From: Uranotaenia lowii
Taxonomy: Eukaryota > Arthropoda > Insecta > Diptera > Culicidae
NCBI RefSeq assembly: GCF_029784155.1
Contig: NC_073692.1
Coordinates: forward strand, 276,559,913 to 276,623,912
Reading direction: 5' to 3'
DNA length: 64,000 nucleotides
Below the pieces are notes generated by a model. It made no database searches, was not told the origin of the DNA, and worked only from the letters and a program-made list of their open reading frames with translations. Shown here piece after piece: positions 44,796 through 58,559 of the stretch. Every line of letters starts with the position of its first letter. The stretch's first letter is position 1. The position numbers and the translations under genes were made by a program.

Positions 44796-46428
44796 GAGCA
44801 AGTCCAATGGTGTTGGGAAAAGTGGTAGGAATTTTGACGTCTGTAGCAATGAATTTTTTCTATCGTGAAAAATAGACCAAAAATGTGGCCAGCGATGCCA
44901 AGTGCATTTGCTTTTTAGTATTTTTACAGAATTTTTGTTTTTTGAATTGACCGTTTATTTAATTATTGACTTGTAATAATGACAATATAAAAAAAATGAA
45001 TTTTAGTATGTATGAACGTACATATGTAACTTGTAGCTAAACATGAACGGTATTTTTTTAATAATAATTTGAAGTAACGTTCTTCCGTTATGTGTACGAT
45101 TTTCGCAAACGTACCGGAGTGCAGCTCACACATGGAAGTGATGTTCTGAAAGAACTTTTCGAATTCAAGGGTATTTACTTACATTTTCAATAGTCTTTTT
45201 ATTGGATAACTTTTTAAACAAGCTTACATTGGATGGCCGCTTTTTTTATTTTTCTAATAATTGATCTGTTGAATGTTCCGATATCAACATATTTCCCGTT
45301 TGTATTTGAACCGAGGCCTCAGATCAGTTGAATCAGCGGAATCCACCCGAGGGACAAATAATGTTTTCCAGGCGCAAGGAGCTTGCTGAAGATTGACCAG
45401 AGAAGTTCGTTTATAGACCCAGCTCCCAGCTCCCAGCACAAGTTTTGGGGGTTTGCCTCCATGGCCTGTATTATGCTCGAATATGATCAGCGTTCAATAA
45501 GCATTATGCGAGTTCCGGCAACACAATCTGAAATTTGCAAATAGGGCTTTTTGATGTTCAAATAATTTACTAATGTTATTATGTTATTGACAAAATTACA
45601 TAAACTGGCTTTTAAAGAATTTTTACTTTCACCTACCTGATACAAATATCTCATATCAGCCCGACAATTCCTACTCGGAATAGGATGCACTGTCCGGGTT
45701 TTGCCGGGGGACCGGCAATTTGAATAGAAGCTGAATTTGCCTCTCGATGCGATGGCTGCGTTTGTGGCACTAGTCGAATCAACAACGGGGCTCCGCTTCC
45801 TTACAATGATGGATCAATTAACAACGGCAATCTGAAGTCATTAAATACCGTGCCGGATATTCCGACAGATTTGTTTAACTAATGAAAAACCCAAATCACT
45901 TATACTTCCGAAAACCGAGCCAAAATAAACAAACTGATTATATTTACTTCTGGCACCTCTGCGGCCTAGGTTGTCAACGCGAAAACGATGCCGAATGCAA
46001 TTAGGAATGTTGTGAGAAAATTTGATCGTAAGTTTAGAGAAGTTTTTTTGGTTTTTTTAAATACCATATCAAATTAACCAATATAGTTATTTTTCAAGCA
46101 AGACAATAACATATTGCGTAGAAGTTCTAAATTTGATAATATTTTAATTTTTTGCACTATCGAGGTTTTGAACATATGGAAGGTGGCAGCACTATACCGC
46201 TTTATTCCCGAATATTGCTTTGCAACGCCGCCTCCATCACTTTGCTCGGTGATGTAAAATATCATGATTTTCTATCACCCTCAGCCAAAAAGTGTTATAC
46301 GATATAAATTTTGCTGCGCGAAACTGTTAGAATATCAGATTTTCCCAACACCGGTGTACGGGAAAAGTGGTGTGATGTGTTGTAAACCTTAGATATTTCC
46401 AACTCCATCTCAACCAGTGAACTTGCTC
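44796..46428. mobile_element. Possible Harbinger-like element, same end family as 473-745
   Basis: The left end is GAGCAAGTCCAATGGTGTTG and the right, inverted, GAGCAAGTTCACTGGTTGAG. TTA lies outside each (44793-44795 and 46429-46431). The right terminal repeat matches only about 16 bp. A second internal copy of the ACACCGGTG/TTGGG motif lies near 46345. The 1.6-kb interior looks rather unlike a MITE and could be partly host sequence, so the two ends may belong to different insertions. No transposase frame is present. Confidence 0.45.
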
Positions 46429-46457
46429 TTATATGCAAAACAGAGATTTCAATTTAT

Positions 46458-46814
46458 CAGAGCGCTGATGTGGTCTAGTGGATAGGCTGGTGCGTACTGG
46501 GTGCGATTCCCGGTATCGGCAAGAAAAACTTTTGGGTTCGAATCCCATAAGTTGCCGACAGGTAAGATGTGTTTCAATGTATAAATAATTATATATTACA
46601 GAGGGAATGCATCTGGGGTAAATCTGAAGAGACTATAGCAAGCGGAGTGGATTGCCAACCATTGTAGGTCTCTGAAGGTTGGATGCCTTCTCTCGACGAA
46701 CCATCGGCCGTAGAAGCCTGAGAAGCAATTCGAAGGCCAAGCCACACAGACATAGGCTGGATCTTGCTACCGATGGGGGAACCATACATACATACATACA
46801 TACATACATACATA
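46458..46814 (+). mobile_element. tRNA-derived SINE with ACAT tail, copy 2
   Basis: The head matches copy 1 (A box TGGTCTAGTGG at 46471-46481; B box changed to GGTGCGATTCC at 46500-46510), but 26 bp between the boxes are missing. The phrase CTTTTGGGTTCGAATCCCAT follows in both. After GGTAAGATGTGTTTCA the body differs entirely, then the ACAT repeat returns. A 21-bp duplication (46436-46456 and 46815-46835) flanks it. It landed a few bases beyond the 46428 element end. Confidence 0.85.
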
Positions 46815-46835
46815 CAAAACAGAGATTTCAATTTA

Positions 46836-49455
46836 ATGTTAAGCATCCGAGATATTTGAATCTGAGTACAAGTACTATTTAATTTTCCAAAATTTCATGT
46901 TTGGAGCATAAATTAAATACTGTTCTACTGAAATTTTTTTGAATTTCATTTATGGATTGAGTGCCCGATTTCTTATTAAAAGTGATCTTCAGTTTACTTA
47001 GTTCAAAAATGCTGTAAACTAGTGTCATCGGAAACAAATAATACGCAAGACAGTGAAAATTTTACTTTAAAGATACGAGAACCTGCTGTACTCAATGGAA
47101 AAACTGAATTTATCATAAACAAATCCTCTGAATTGTAACTGTTAAAGAATTTAAGATAAAGCTTTTGAAGTATAAAAATTTAAATAAAAGTGTTTTAAAG
47201 TCTCACTAGAAGCATTGAATTCAAACATCCCACTCCGGAGCTGGTCAATTCCGGAAGGCAGGACGACATTGCTTTGTTCGCATTTAAACTAAGGCATCGG
47301 AGATAAGGAATCGGAGACTCTCGGCCCGGCTTCCGAGAGCAGCAAAACGGACTGGAAAATTATGTTCGCTTCATCAACAATCAGATAAGCCGGAATCAAT
47401 TTCGCTTATCTTCCTTTCACGTCACATTAGGCAGCCTCTGGAAGTGTTTGGAGGCGATATTCTCCACTTGTAGGAAGGTACCTGTACCCGGACCTTGCAT
47501 GCTACCTTTTTTGGGTCCATTTTGTGCATTCATTTGGCTTTGGGAAATGACCGATCTGCTTGGAGCTTCTTGATAGGGTTACTATTGGACCGCGATTGAT
47601 ATAGATGAGAATCCTTGACAAAACTTGTTTTAAATCAATTGTAGTGCTTGAGAAATTCTGAGATTATCATTCAACGTCACCTTCATAATTCGTCCTAAGA
47701 CCTAATCCTGGCAACCCTATCTGTGCTCAGGTGCGTGTTTGAAAAAGAGAAATATGTAACTAGCGATCCCGAGTTGTGATGTCCTGTTTAGAGGTTTGCT
47801 CCCGTCTTCTACTGACTGGTGCGTTGCGTGTTCGTTTGACCAATTTCAACCATTGGCACATGCAATTCGGATGGAACCGTTTCTCGGTTGCCAATGGCCG
47901 TTCTCCGAAAAGTGAAGAAAGGCATCTCGTTGTTATCGTCTTCATCAGGATCAACTTTCGCAGAGCGTGACAGCCAACACAATTGGAGGGATTTTCAGCA
48001 CAAAATGTTCTCCTACATAACGGGAAACTTTTCTTTCGCTTGGAATGTCATTTGGGTTTTCGATGAATTCGAACAAGTGACTGTTGCAAAGACTTCTGAC
48101 TGGAAAGTTTTTCTGCCAAAATTCTGTGGAACTCTAAGCCCCTTTATAGAGTTTAAAAAAAATCAAAAATTGTTCAAAGTATTCATGGAAACAGTCCAGA
48201 TCCTCATGAAATAAATAGGAAATGATGCATAAACCTTTCAAACATCAATCTACATTTAGTAAACATACTTTTTTTTACAATTTTCTCTGTAAAACTTTTG
48301 CAATCGCTTGCAAATGTAAATTAAAATGCGGTAAACAATGCATTTTTTTAATATGGAGTTCCAGAATTTGAACTGCCTTGTCAAAAACTTGCACAGACAT
48401 CAGACTTCATCCCTCTATAATTCGAAAATATCAAAGGCTTATCTGTCAGAAAGCCGAAGGATTATATAATTTACATTTTTATAAGCACTCTGTTTCGGTG
48501 TTTACACATCAAAGAGATTTCGGAAGCTACGAAACTAGAATCGCATCACCCTCCCAACCAAATAAACAAACAAACAAGAGAAGGAAAGGTAGAGTAAGGA
48601 ATCGGCCCAAGAGGGACGGAGGAGAAAATGGGTTCCGAACTTGGCGGACCGAAAACAAACACTAATTAGCACTCATCTATTTTCATGACGCGTCCCCGGT
48701 AAGAGGCGTTAAATTAAAATCTACCTCCTTCTTTTTTGCACCACACCGAAGGTAAAGAACCTTTCAAGTGATTCCTTGATCCAGAGGAAAAAAAAAGCAC
48801 GAATGTTTGGTGAATCCTTTTCTCTGGGCCTTAACCGAAAATGATTTTGAATATCCTAGGCAATAGAGGTAAAATTTTAACTTAAAAACGAATGATCAAC
48901 AGGATTCAAAATGGAGTTAAATTCACAGCAAAATCAATAAGCACTCAAAAATGTTTTTTTTTTTCAATTTTAAATATTCTATTTATTTTCTTTCAACAAA
49001 AATTCTTTTGTTGTTTACCAATAGAATGTTTACATTTTGCATTAGGATATCATTTCTCAAAAGATTTAATCAATCAGGACTAAGAAGCAATTAAATCAGT
49101 ATCATAAACTGAGGAAAATAAGATCACTTTTGTAATGACAATTCTTTTCAATATCTTTCAAGAATTCTATTTTGTAACACCTGATGATTTTAAGACATTT
49201 CAGTTTCACTGAAGTTGTTAGAAGAATAAAATTTTCAAATTACCCAATCATTGGTTGATGAAAATGAAAGATTATTCATGAATGCCAATTCGGTTACAAG
49301 CATTAATTGAAAAAAAATAACAAGGAATGACAAAAATAACGAAAAAAAAAAATATGAATCAAACTTAAATTATTCTAAAACTTTTTCAGAAAACAACCAA
49401 TAGAAGAAAACAGAAAACTTTAAAAAACAATGCCAATTATGCCAAATATGCTAGA
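46836..49455. other. Anonymous sequence between SINE and array
   Basis: No gene recognised. The stretch 47220-47560 is more GC-rich and non-repetitive and could be host unique sequence. Short open frames at 47.8-48.7 kb have no family motif. From about 49320 sporadic TGACAAAAATAAC phrases precede the array. Confidence 0.4.
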
Positions 49456-52400
49456 AACGACAAAAATGACAAAAATGACAAAAATGACAAAAATGACAAA
49501 AATGACAAAAATGACAAAAATGACAAAAATGACAAAAATGACAAAAATGACAAAAATGACAAAAATGACAAAAATGACAAAAATGACAAAAATGACAAAA
49601 ATGACAAAAATGACAAAAATGACAAAAATGACAAAAATGACAAAAATGACAAAAATGACAAAAATGACAAAAATGACAAAAATGACAAAAATGACAAAAA
49701 TGACAAAAATGACAAAAATGACAAAAATGACAAAAATGACAAAAATGACAAAAATGACAAAAATGACAAAAATGACAAAAATGACAAAAATGACAAAAAT
49801 GACAAAAATGACAAAAATGACAAAAATGACAAAAATGACAAAAATGACAAAAATGACAAAAATGACAAAAATGACAAAAATGACAAAAATGACAAAAATG
49901 ACAAAAATGACAAAAATGACAAAAATGACAAAAATGACAAAAATGACAAAAATGACAAAAATGACAAAAATGACAAAAATGACAAAAATGACAAAAATGA
50001 CAAAAATGACAAAAATGACAAAAATGACAAAAATGACAAAAATGACAAAAATGACAAAAATGACAAAAATGACAAAAATGACAAAAATGACAAAAATGAC
50101 AAAAATGACAAAAATGACAAAAATGACAAAAATGACAAAAATGACAAAAATGACAAAAATGACAAAAATGACAAAAATGACAAAAATGACAAAAATGACA
50201 AAAATGACAAAAATGACAAAAATGACAAAAATGATCAAAATGACAAAAATGACAAAAATGACATAAATGACAAAAATGACAAAAATGACAAAAATTACAA
50301 AAATGACAAAAATAACAAAAACGACAAAAATGACAAAAATGACAAAAATGACAAAAATGACAAAAATGACAAAAATGACAAAAATGACAAAAATGACAAA
50401 AATGACAAAAATGACAAAAATGACAAAAATGACAAAAATGACAAAAATGACAAAAATGACAAAAATGACAAAAATGACAAAAATGACAAAAATGACAAAA
50501 ATGACAAAAATGACAAAAATGACAAAAATGACAAAAATGACAAAAATGACAAAAATGACAAAAATGACAAAAATGACAAAAATGACAAAAATGACAAAAA
50601 TGACAAAAATGACAAAAATGACAAAAATGACAAAAATGACAAAAATGACAAAAATGACAAAAATGACAAAAATGACAAAAATGACAAAAATGACAAAAAT
50701 GACAAAAATGACAAAAATGACAAAAATGACAAAAATGACAAAAATGACAAAAATGACAAAAATGACAAAAATGACAAAAATGACAAAAATGACAAAAATG
50801 ACAAAAATGACAAAAATGACAAAAATGACAAAAATGACAAAAATGACAAAAATGACAAAAATGACAAAAATGACAAAAATGACAAAAATGACAAAAATGA
50901 CAAAAATGACAAAAATGACAAAAATGACAAAAATGACAAAAATGACAAAAATGACAAAAATGACAAAAATGACAAAAATGACAAAAATGACAAAAATGAC
51001 AAAAATGACAAAAATGACAAAAATGACAAAAATGACAAAAATGACAAAAATGACAAAAATGACAAAAATGACAAAAATGACAAAAATGACAAAAATGACA
51101 AAAATGACAAAAATGACAAAAATGACAAAAATGACAAAAATGACAAAAATGACAAAAATGACAAAAATGACAAAAATGACAAAAATGACAAAAATGACAA
51201 AAATGACAAAAATGACAAAAATGACAAAAATGACAAAAATGACAAAAATGACAAAAATGACAAAAATGACAAAAATGACAAAAATGACAAAAATGACCAA
51301 AATGACCAAAATGACAAAAATGACAAAAATGACAAAAATGACAAAAATGACAAAAATGACAGAAATGACAAAAATGACAAAAATTACAAAAATTACAAAA
51401 ATGACAAAAATGACAAAAATAACAAAAATGACAAAAATGACAGAAATGACAAAAATGACAAAAATGACAAAAATGACAAAAATGACAAAAATGAAAAAAA
51501 TGAAAAAAATGACAAAAATGACAAAAAAGACAAAAATGACAAAAATGACAAAAATGACAAAAATGACAAAAATGACAAAAATGACAAAAATGACAAAAAT
51601 GACAAAAATGACAAAAATGACAAAAATGACAAAAATGACAAAAATGACAAAAATGACAAAAATGACAAAAATGACAAAAATGACAAAAATGACAAAAATG
51701 ACAAAAATGACAAAAATGACAAAAATGACAAAAATGACAAAAATGACAAAAATGACAAAAATGACAAAAATGACAAAAATGACAAAAATGACAAAAATGA
51801 CAAAAATGACAAAAATGACAAAAATGACAAAAATGACAAAAATGACAAAAATGACAAAAATGACAAAAATGACAAAAATGACAAAAATGACAAAAATGAC
51901 AAAAATGACAAAAATGACAAAAATGACAAAAACGACAAAAATGACAAAAACGACAAAAATCACAAAAAAGACAAAAATGACAAAAATGACAAAAATGACA
52001 AAAATGACAAAAATGACAAAAATGACAAAAATGACAAAAATGACAAAAATGACAAAAATGACAAAAATGACAAAAATGACAAAAATGACAAAAATGACAA
52101 AAATGACAAAAATGACAAAAATGACAAAAATTACAAAAATGACAAAAATGACAAAAATGACAAAAATGACAAAAATGACAAAAATGACAAAAATGACAAA
52201 AATGACAAAAATGACAAAAATGACAAAAATGACAAAAATGACAAAAATGACAAAAATGACAAAAATGACAAAAATGACAAAAATGACAAAAATGACAAAA
52301 ATGACAAAAATGACAAAAATGACAAAAATGACAAAAATGACAAAAATGACAAAAATGACAAAAATGACAAAAATGACAAAAATGACAAAAATGACAAAAA

Positions 52401-55070
52401 TGACAAAAATGACAAAAATGACAAAAATGACAAAAATGACAAAAATGACAAAAATGACAAAAATGACAAAAATGACAAAAATGACAAAAATGACAAAAAT
52501 GACAAAAATGACAAAAATGACAAAAATGACAAAAATGACAAAAATGACAAAAATGACAAAAATGACAAAAATGACAAAAATGACAAAAATGACAAAAATG
52601 ACAAAAATGACAAAAATGACAAAAATGACAAAAATGACAAAAATGACAAAAATGACAAAAATGACAAAAATGACAAAAATGACAAAAATGACAAAAATGA
52701 CAAAAATGACAAAAATGACAAAAATGACAAAAATGACAAAAATGACAAAAATGACAAAAATGACAAAAATGACAAAAATGACAAAAATGACAAAAATGAC
52801 AAAAATGACAAAAATGACAAAAATGACAAAAATGACAAAAATGACAAAAATGACAAAAATGACAAAAATGACAAAAATGACAAAAATGACAAAAATGATC
52901 AAAATGACAAAAATGATCAAAATGACAAAAATGACAAAAATGACATAAATGACAAAAATGACAAAAATGACAAAAATTACAAAAATGACAAAAATAACAA
53001 AAACGACAAAAATGACAAAAATGACAAAAATGACAAAAATAACAAAAATGACAAAAATGACAAAAATGACAAAAATGACAAAAATGACAAAAATGACAAA
53101 AATGACAAAAATGACAAAAATGACAAAAATGACAAAAATGACAAAAATGACAAAAATGACAAAAATGACAAAAATGACAAAAATGACAAAAATGACAAAA
53201 ATGACAAAAATGACAAAAATGACAAAAATGACAAAAATGACAAAAATGACAAAAATGACAAAAATGACAAAAATGACAAAAATGACAAAAATGACAAAAA
53301 TGACAAAAATGACAAAAATGACAAAAATGACAAAAATGACAAAAATGACAAAAATGACAAAAATGACAAAAATGACAAAAATGACAAAAATGACAAAAAT
53401 GACAAAAATGACAAAAATGACAAAAATGACAAAAATGACAAAAACGACAAAAATCACAAAAATGACAAAAATGACAAAAATGACAAAAATGACAAAAATG
53501 ACAAAAATGACAAAAATGACAAAAATGACAAAAATGACAAAAATGACAAAAATGACAAAAATGACAAAAATGATCAAAATGACAAAAATGACATAAATGA
53601 CAAAAATGACAAAAATTACAATAATGACAAAAATAACAAAAATTACAAAAATGACAAAAATGACAAAAATGACAAAAATGACAAAAATGACAAAAATGAC
53701 AAAAATGACAAAAATGACAAAAATGACAAAAATGACAAAAATGACAAAAATGACAAAAATGACAAAAATGACAAAAATGACAAAAATGACAAAAATGACA
53801 AAAATGACAAAAATGACAAAAATGACAAAAATGACAAAAATGACAAAAATGACAAAAATGACAAAAATGACAAAAATGACAAAAATGACAAAAATGACAA
53901 AAATGACAAAAATGACAAAAATGACAAAAATGACAAAAATGACAAAAATGACAAAAATGACAAAAATGACAAAAATGACAAAAATGACAAAAATGACAAA
54001 AATGACAAAAATGACAAAAATGACAAAAATGACAAAAATGACAAAAATGACAAAAATGACAAAAATGACAAAAATGACAAAAATGACAAAAATGACAAAA
54101 ATGACAAAAATGACAAAAATGACAAAAATGACAAAAATGACAAAAATGACAAAAATGACAAAAATGACAAAAATGACAAAAATGACAAAAATGACAAAAA
54201 TGACAAAAATGACAAAAATGACAAAAATGACAAAAATGACAAAAATGACCAAAATGACAAAAATGACAAAAATGACCAAAATTACAAAAATTACAAAAAT
54301 GACAAAAATGACAAAAATGACAAAAATGACAAAAATGACAAAAATGACAAAAATGACAAAAATGACAAAAATGACAAAAATGACAAAAATGACAAAAATG
54401 ACAAAAATGACAAAAATGACAAAAATGACAAAAATGACAAAAATGACAAAAATGACAAAAATGACAAAAATGACAAAAATGACAAAAATGACAAAAATGA
54501 CAAAAATGACAAAAATGACAAAAATGACAAAAATGACAAAAATGACAAAAATGACAAAAATGACAAAAATGACAAAAATGACAAAAATGACAAAAATGAC
54601 AAAAATGACAAAAATGACAAAAATGACAAAAATGACAAAAATGACAAAAATGACAAAAATGGCAAAAATGACACAAATGACAAAAATGACAAAAATGACA
54701 AAAATGACAAAAATGACAAAAATGACAAAAATGACAAAAATGACAAAAATGACAAAAATGACAAAAATGACAAAAATGACAAAAATGACAAAAATGACAA
54801 AAATGACAAAAATGACAAAAATGACAAAAATGACAAAAATGACAAAAATGACAAAAATGACAAAAATGACAAAAATGACAAAAATGACAAAAATGACAAA
54901 AATGACAAAAATGACAAAAATGACAAAAATGACAAAAATGACAAAAATGACAGAACTGACTTAAATGACAAAAATGACAAAAAGGACAAAAATGACAAAA
55001 ATGACAAAATGACAAAAATGACAAAAATGACAAAATTGACAAAAATGACAAAAAGACGAAAATGACAAAA
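49456..55070. repeat. Giant (ACAAAAATG)n nonamer array
   Basis: About 5.6 kb of the 9-bp unit ACAAAAATG, near 620 copies, mostly perfect. Point variants are clustered: cassettes containing ATGATCAAAATG, then GACATAAATGAC, then ATTACAAAAATGAC and AATAACAAAAACGAC recur near 50233-50325, 52897-53006 and 53571-53640. A second class (GACCAAAATG, then two ATTAC units) recurs near 51293-51390 and 54246-54295. The right edge (54950-55130) degenerates with indels. Five of six frames are open by chance of the unit, giving very long Thr-Lys-Met, Phe-Val-Ile or Phe-Cys-His frames that are not genes. Confidence 0.97.
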
Positions 55071-55130
55071 ATGGCAAAAATATCAAAAATATCAAAAATG
55101 TCTAAATTATCAAAACTATCAAAAATGTCG

Positions 55131-57763
55131 CCATATTATCCCGAAGTTTTTGCCATTTTTTATTCATCCAACATAAAAGTTGAAATTTCGATTAAGACTT
55201 TGAGACACAACTATATAAAATACGATTGGGCTGAAATTTTTCACAAGTTAATTCACGCATTCAATGTTTAGGTTTTTGACCCTCAACAATCACCGAAGAG
55301 GAACTTGGTCGGTTTCCGAAAATTTGCAGGTTTCTGAAAATGGGCTGGTTTCCAATAATTCCCAATAAGTCCCAGAAAGTCGAATTTGGACCAAAAAAGG
55401 TTTTTTTTCGAAATAACACCAAATCTTGTCAAAAATGCACTTTGAGCTTTTTGGCATAAAAATTAACATTTTGATTTTTCCGATTTCCTTTGGTTTTCCC
55501 TTCGATGATTTTGAGGGTCAAAAAACTAAAACTTTGAGTGTTTTGAGACACCTCTAAATCAAGTCCGTTTGAGCTGAAATTTTACACAGGTCTGTTTTTT
55601 GGGCCAAAATGTTGTGGTCGGTTTTCAAAATTCGATCATGAAATTTTTCCCCACACTTCGATTGCCATATGTTTTAATTTTCCCCTCATTGTTTTATTTT
55701 AGTTGATGAATTTTCATTCATGGCTTTCATTATTTTCAACAAGCAAAATGTTTAAAATAATAGCTTAAAAAGGATTCTGCATATATGTACTACCCTGATT
55801 TAAGCTTTAAAAGCTTTCTTCTAAGAAATTTCCTCATTAGTATGAAAAATGGAAACATGGTAAAAAATCATTGCACGATTGTTTAACAATCGTAAATCAA
55901 CACATGTTGTGCCATTGCAGTGGATTATAAATTTGCTGGTTAGCTTCAAAACCTCCCAACAACTCTCACCTGCCGGAAACTGGACCGAATCGACCACATT
56001 AAGTGTTGCTACCTTACCCACAGACACTGGTCATGTATTCCTTAGTTGCAGAATTGTTTTTCTTCCCGCCAAAACCTGGCGAAAGGAAGACTAAATATTT
56101 ATGGTTTGATCTTCGAGATCGATTTCCTTTTGTGCCGAAGGTTATTTTCGTGGTTCTGGTCTTTTTTTTTCGTTCGGTAATACTTTTTCTTGCTTCCACA
56201 GCTTACTCGAAAAAAAAAGATCTTTGTTCAACAATGCTAACAGTATCGCATAATGTGACATTCATTCTGGGTAATAAACAATGAGACTGTTCATCTTTAA
56301 CTGCTTGTTTTCGATTTTAATTTTTTTTCGCTTGCACCTTTTTTTCGGCGGCAAGTACTTTATTTTCGGTTTTCTTTTTTTGTGATTTTCAAAGACATGA
56401 GCGAAGAGGCTCGATAATTTATTCTGAAGGTGTTAAAAAAACCTTTTTGCGACGTCTGCATCAGATAGCTACAATGTGGGATCAATGTGAGCATTTTAAA
56501 TGCAATTGATATTGATAAATTACTTGATCGCCAAAGTTTAGAGCTGTTTAGAAAAATTAAATTGTTTACACATCATTTTTTTTTAATTCTTCAGAAATGT
56601 AAATACCTACATTGATTTCAGATTTGTTTGATATGGAAAACTACAGTATGTTGTTTAAAATCATTATTGTCAATTGAATGACTACTTTTTCTATAATGTA
56701 AGTATTTACTCTATAAACTTAATTTTTGCACAAGATTCGTTCGGTTTGTTGTTAACACAATCTCATTTAACTTTTTCTCAAGATTATCTGCAAGGAATTC
56801 TTGGGCCGTTGAAAACGTTTAGCCCAGTAGCTGTCCTGACCCAGAGGGAGAAGAATGGAGTCGTAAATCTAGCCATGATGTCGAAATCCCGCAAGAAACT
56901 TCATCGAACTGATATTAGTCCCCAGCATGTCTTCGGCCCACATTTTCTATTGAAAAAATAAAACGGCACCCAAAAGCAGCGGCGCCCCACATCGACGAAT
57001 GAATGGTCCGGGACGTACTTTTCTGCCAACAACTTCTGGCGTCGATTATCGTCTGATAAAATCTAAATGGGTCTGTAGACAATTTAGCGCAAATGACTGT
57101 TATTGGCGGGGGCAAAATATATCCCACTCCCTGGATGTGTTCCGATAAAGTGAGAAAAACTTTTGTATCCTCTAAACATAAAAATGCTACTTACGAAAAA
57201 CACGCCTTACGGGTGAATCAGATAGTCGTCCTCCGGTCTATGTGGGTTAACTTATGGTCGAATTTCTGCTCTGACTAAATATTGGAAAAATGGAACAATC
57301 ATGTATAAAATATGAATGTACTGGATTCAACAAAACAAGCTGAAGAAAATTGATAAAACTATGATTATCTGCATCCATAAAGCAGGATTGATTGTGCTCA
57401 ATGATTTTAGAATTGTAATAAATCAAGTTGATTCTTAATTGCTCCATAAAATAAGTATAAAAATACTTTAAGGAAATGCTGTATCGTACAGCCTGTATGT
57501 AAGGCCACATTGGCGCAAAACAAAATCAAAAAAGTGGATTCATTTTGGGATATTCCCAATTTGAGTTTTAAAATACAAAAATATTTAGTCTGGACACTCG
57601 ACAATAACATAATCTTTTAAACATGGACGATTCCTGAGATATTGACAGTTAAAAATTGCTGTTTTTGGGAAAAAAGCATTTTTTGAGAAAAAAGGGGCTC
57701 TTAATCTTGGCGGTGTAAAATTCTGGCGCCCTTCTATCGCACGTACTACGTCTGATCGACGAA
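55131..57763. other. Anonymous sequence right of the array
   Basis: No gene recognised. Two stretches about 360 bp apart share TTTGAGACAC and GAGCTGAAATTTT-type phrases (near 55200-55245 and 55540-55590), a diverged direct repeat. A 95-codon frame at 56674-56961 has no recognisable domain. Confidence 0.4.
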
Positions 57764-58159
57764 CTACAAATGGGAATCGGTTGTGACCCAACTCCCCTTC
57801 GCTGTCAGTTTGACTGTAAAGATCTTGTGCGCTATCATAATCAGATGTTCTTCAATTGAATCTTCATCGTCAACCACGATGACTTCAGGCTCGTTTTCAA
57901 TATTGCCGTTAACCACGAGATGCTCATCTTCGTTACCCACGAAGTTCTCAGACGCTTCTGAACTTTTTGCTGGAGGTTTGGATATTATTGCTGGCGTATT
58001 TTGGTTTCCTGGTTGCCAAATTGTACAATAAAGAGTATCATTTCGGCGATCTAGCCATTCTTGCTCATCAAAGACTACGCTACGGTGTATCTCTACTGTA
58101 CGTGAGGACATGTAGCCGTTGTTTGCGTAACATGTTCCTGCCGTATGAGGTAGCGCCAA
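57764..58159 (-). pseudogene. Possible copia-type integrase C-terminal remnant
   Basis: The minus-strand frame contains SSRTVEIHRSVVFDEQEW, resembling the segment after the integrase core in Ty1/copia polyproteins where residues like ISRDVxFDE recur. It is followed by an acidic Ser/Glu-rich linker (EPEVIVVDDEDSIEEH), as between copia integrase and RT. The apparent start is TTG. No RT motif follows within the frame. A copia-like primer-binding site lies about 140 bp upstream, which supports the idea. Identification is tentative. Confidence 0.35.
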
Positions 58160-58294
58160 ACCAGCTGCTGGACTCCTAAAGTGGATTGACTACCAGCTCC
58201 GCCTACTGCGATACACCCCTCGAATTTCGGGTTCGATATGGCAATTCAAAAAGATCAGTAAGAAAATCGAAATACAAAGTCACAGCCAGTCAAC

Positions 58295-58310
58295 CATTGG
58301 GCTCATAACC
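58295..58310 (-). promoter_or_regulatory. Possible copia-type primer-binding site
   Basis: The minus strand reads GGTTATGAGCCCAATG directly after ...CAACA, resembling the initiator-tRNA-derived primer site of copia elements, with TGTTGTGATATC as the LTR edge on the plus strand. No second LTR copy was found. Confidence 0.35.
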
Positions 58311-58559
58311 TGTTGTGATATCAAAATCAAACGCAATACTATTTTGAATTGGAAACTGATAATAAGTTCATATTCATTTATGTCAAGTCTTATAAAAAGA
58401 TCAGGTTACAATAGTGATTGATATGTCGGATTACCCATCCGCCATTTTGGCAATACTTCCCTAATGACTCGCTATCTGTTCAACTGGCCACAATTCCAGT
58501 GAACACTACGAACACTGATCACACTGACATGACACTTAGAACAAAAATTCAACCATTTT

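Noticed and set aside
49420..55051. Open frames of up to about 1,870 codons across the nonamer array
   Set aside because: The unit ACAAAAATG has no stop in five of six frames, so such frames follow from the repeat; the products are monotonous tripeptide repeats with no unique domain.
55062..55271. A 69-codon frame after the array
   Set aside because: Its first half is degenerate array sequence and the rest has no recognisable domain.
57764..58159. A host gene with an acidic linker
   Set aside because: TTG start, no upstream continuation, and a nearby copia-like primer site favour a retroelement relic; kept only as a tentative pseudogene.
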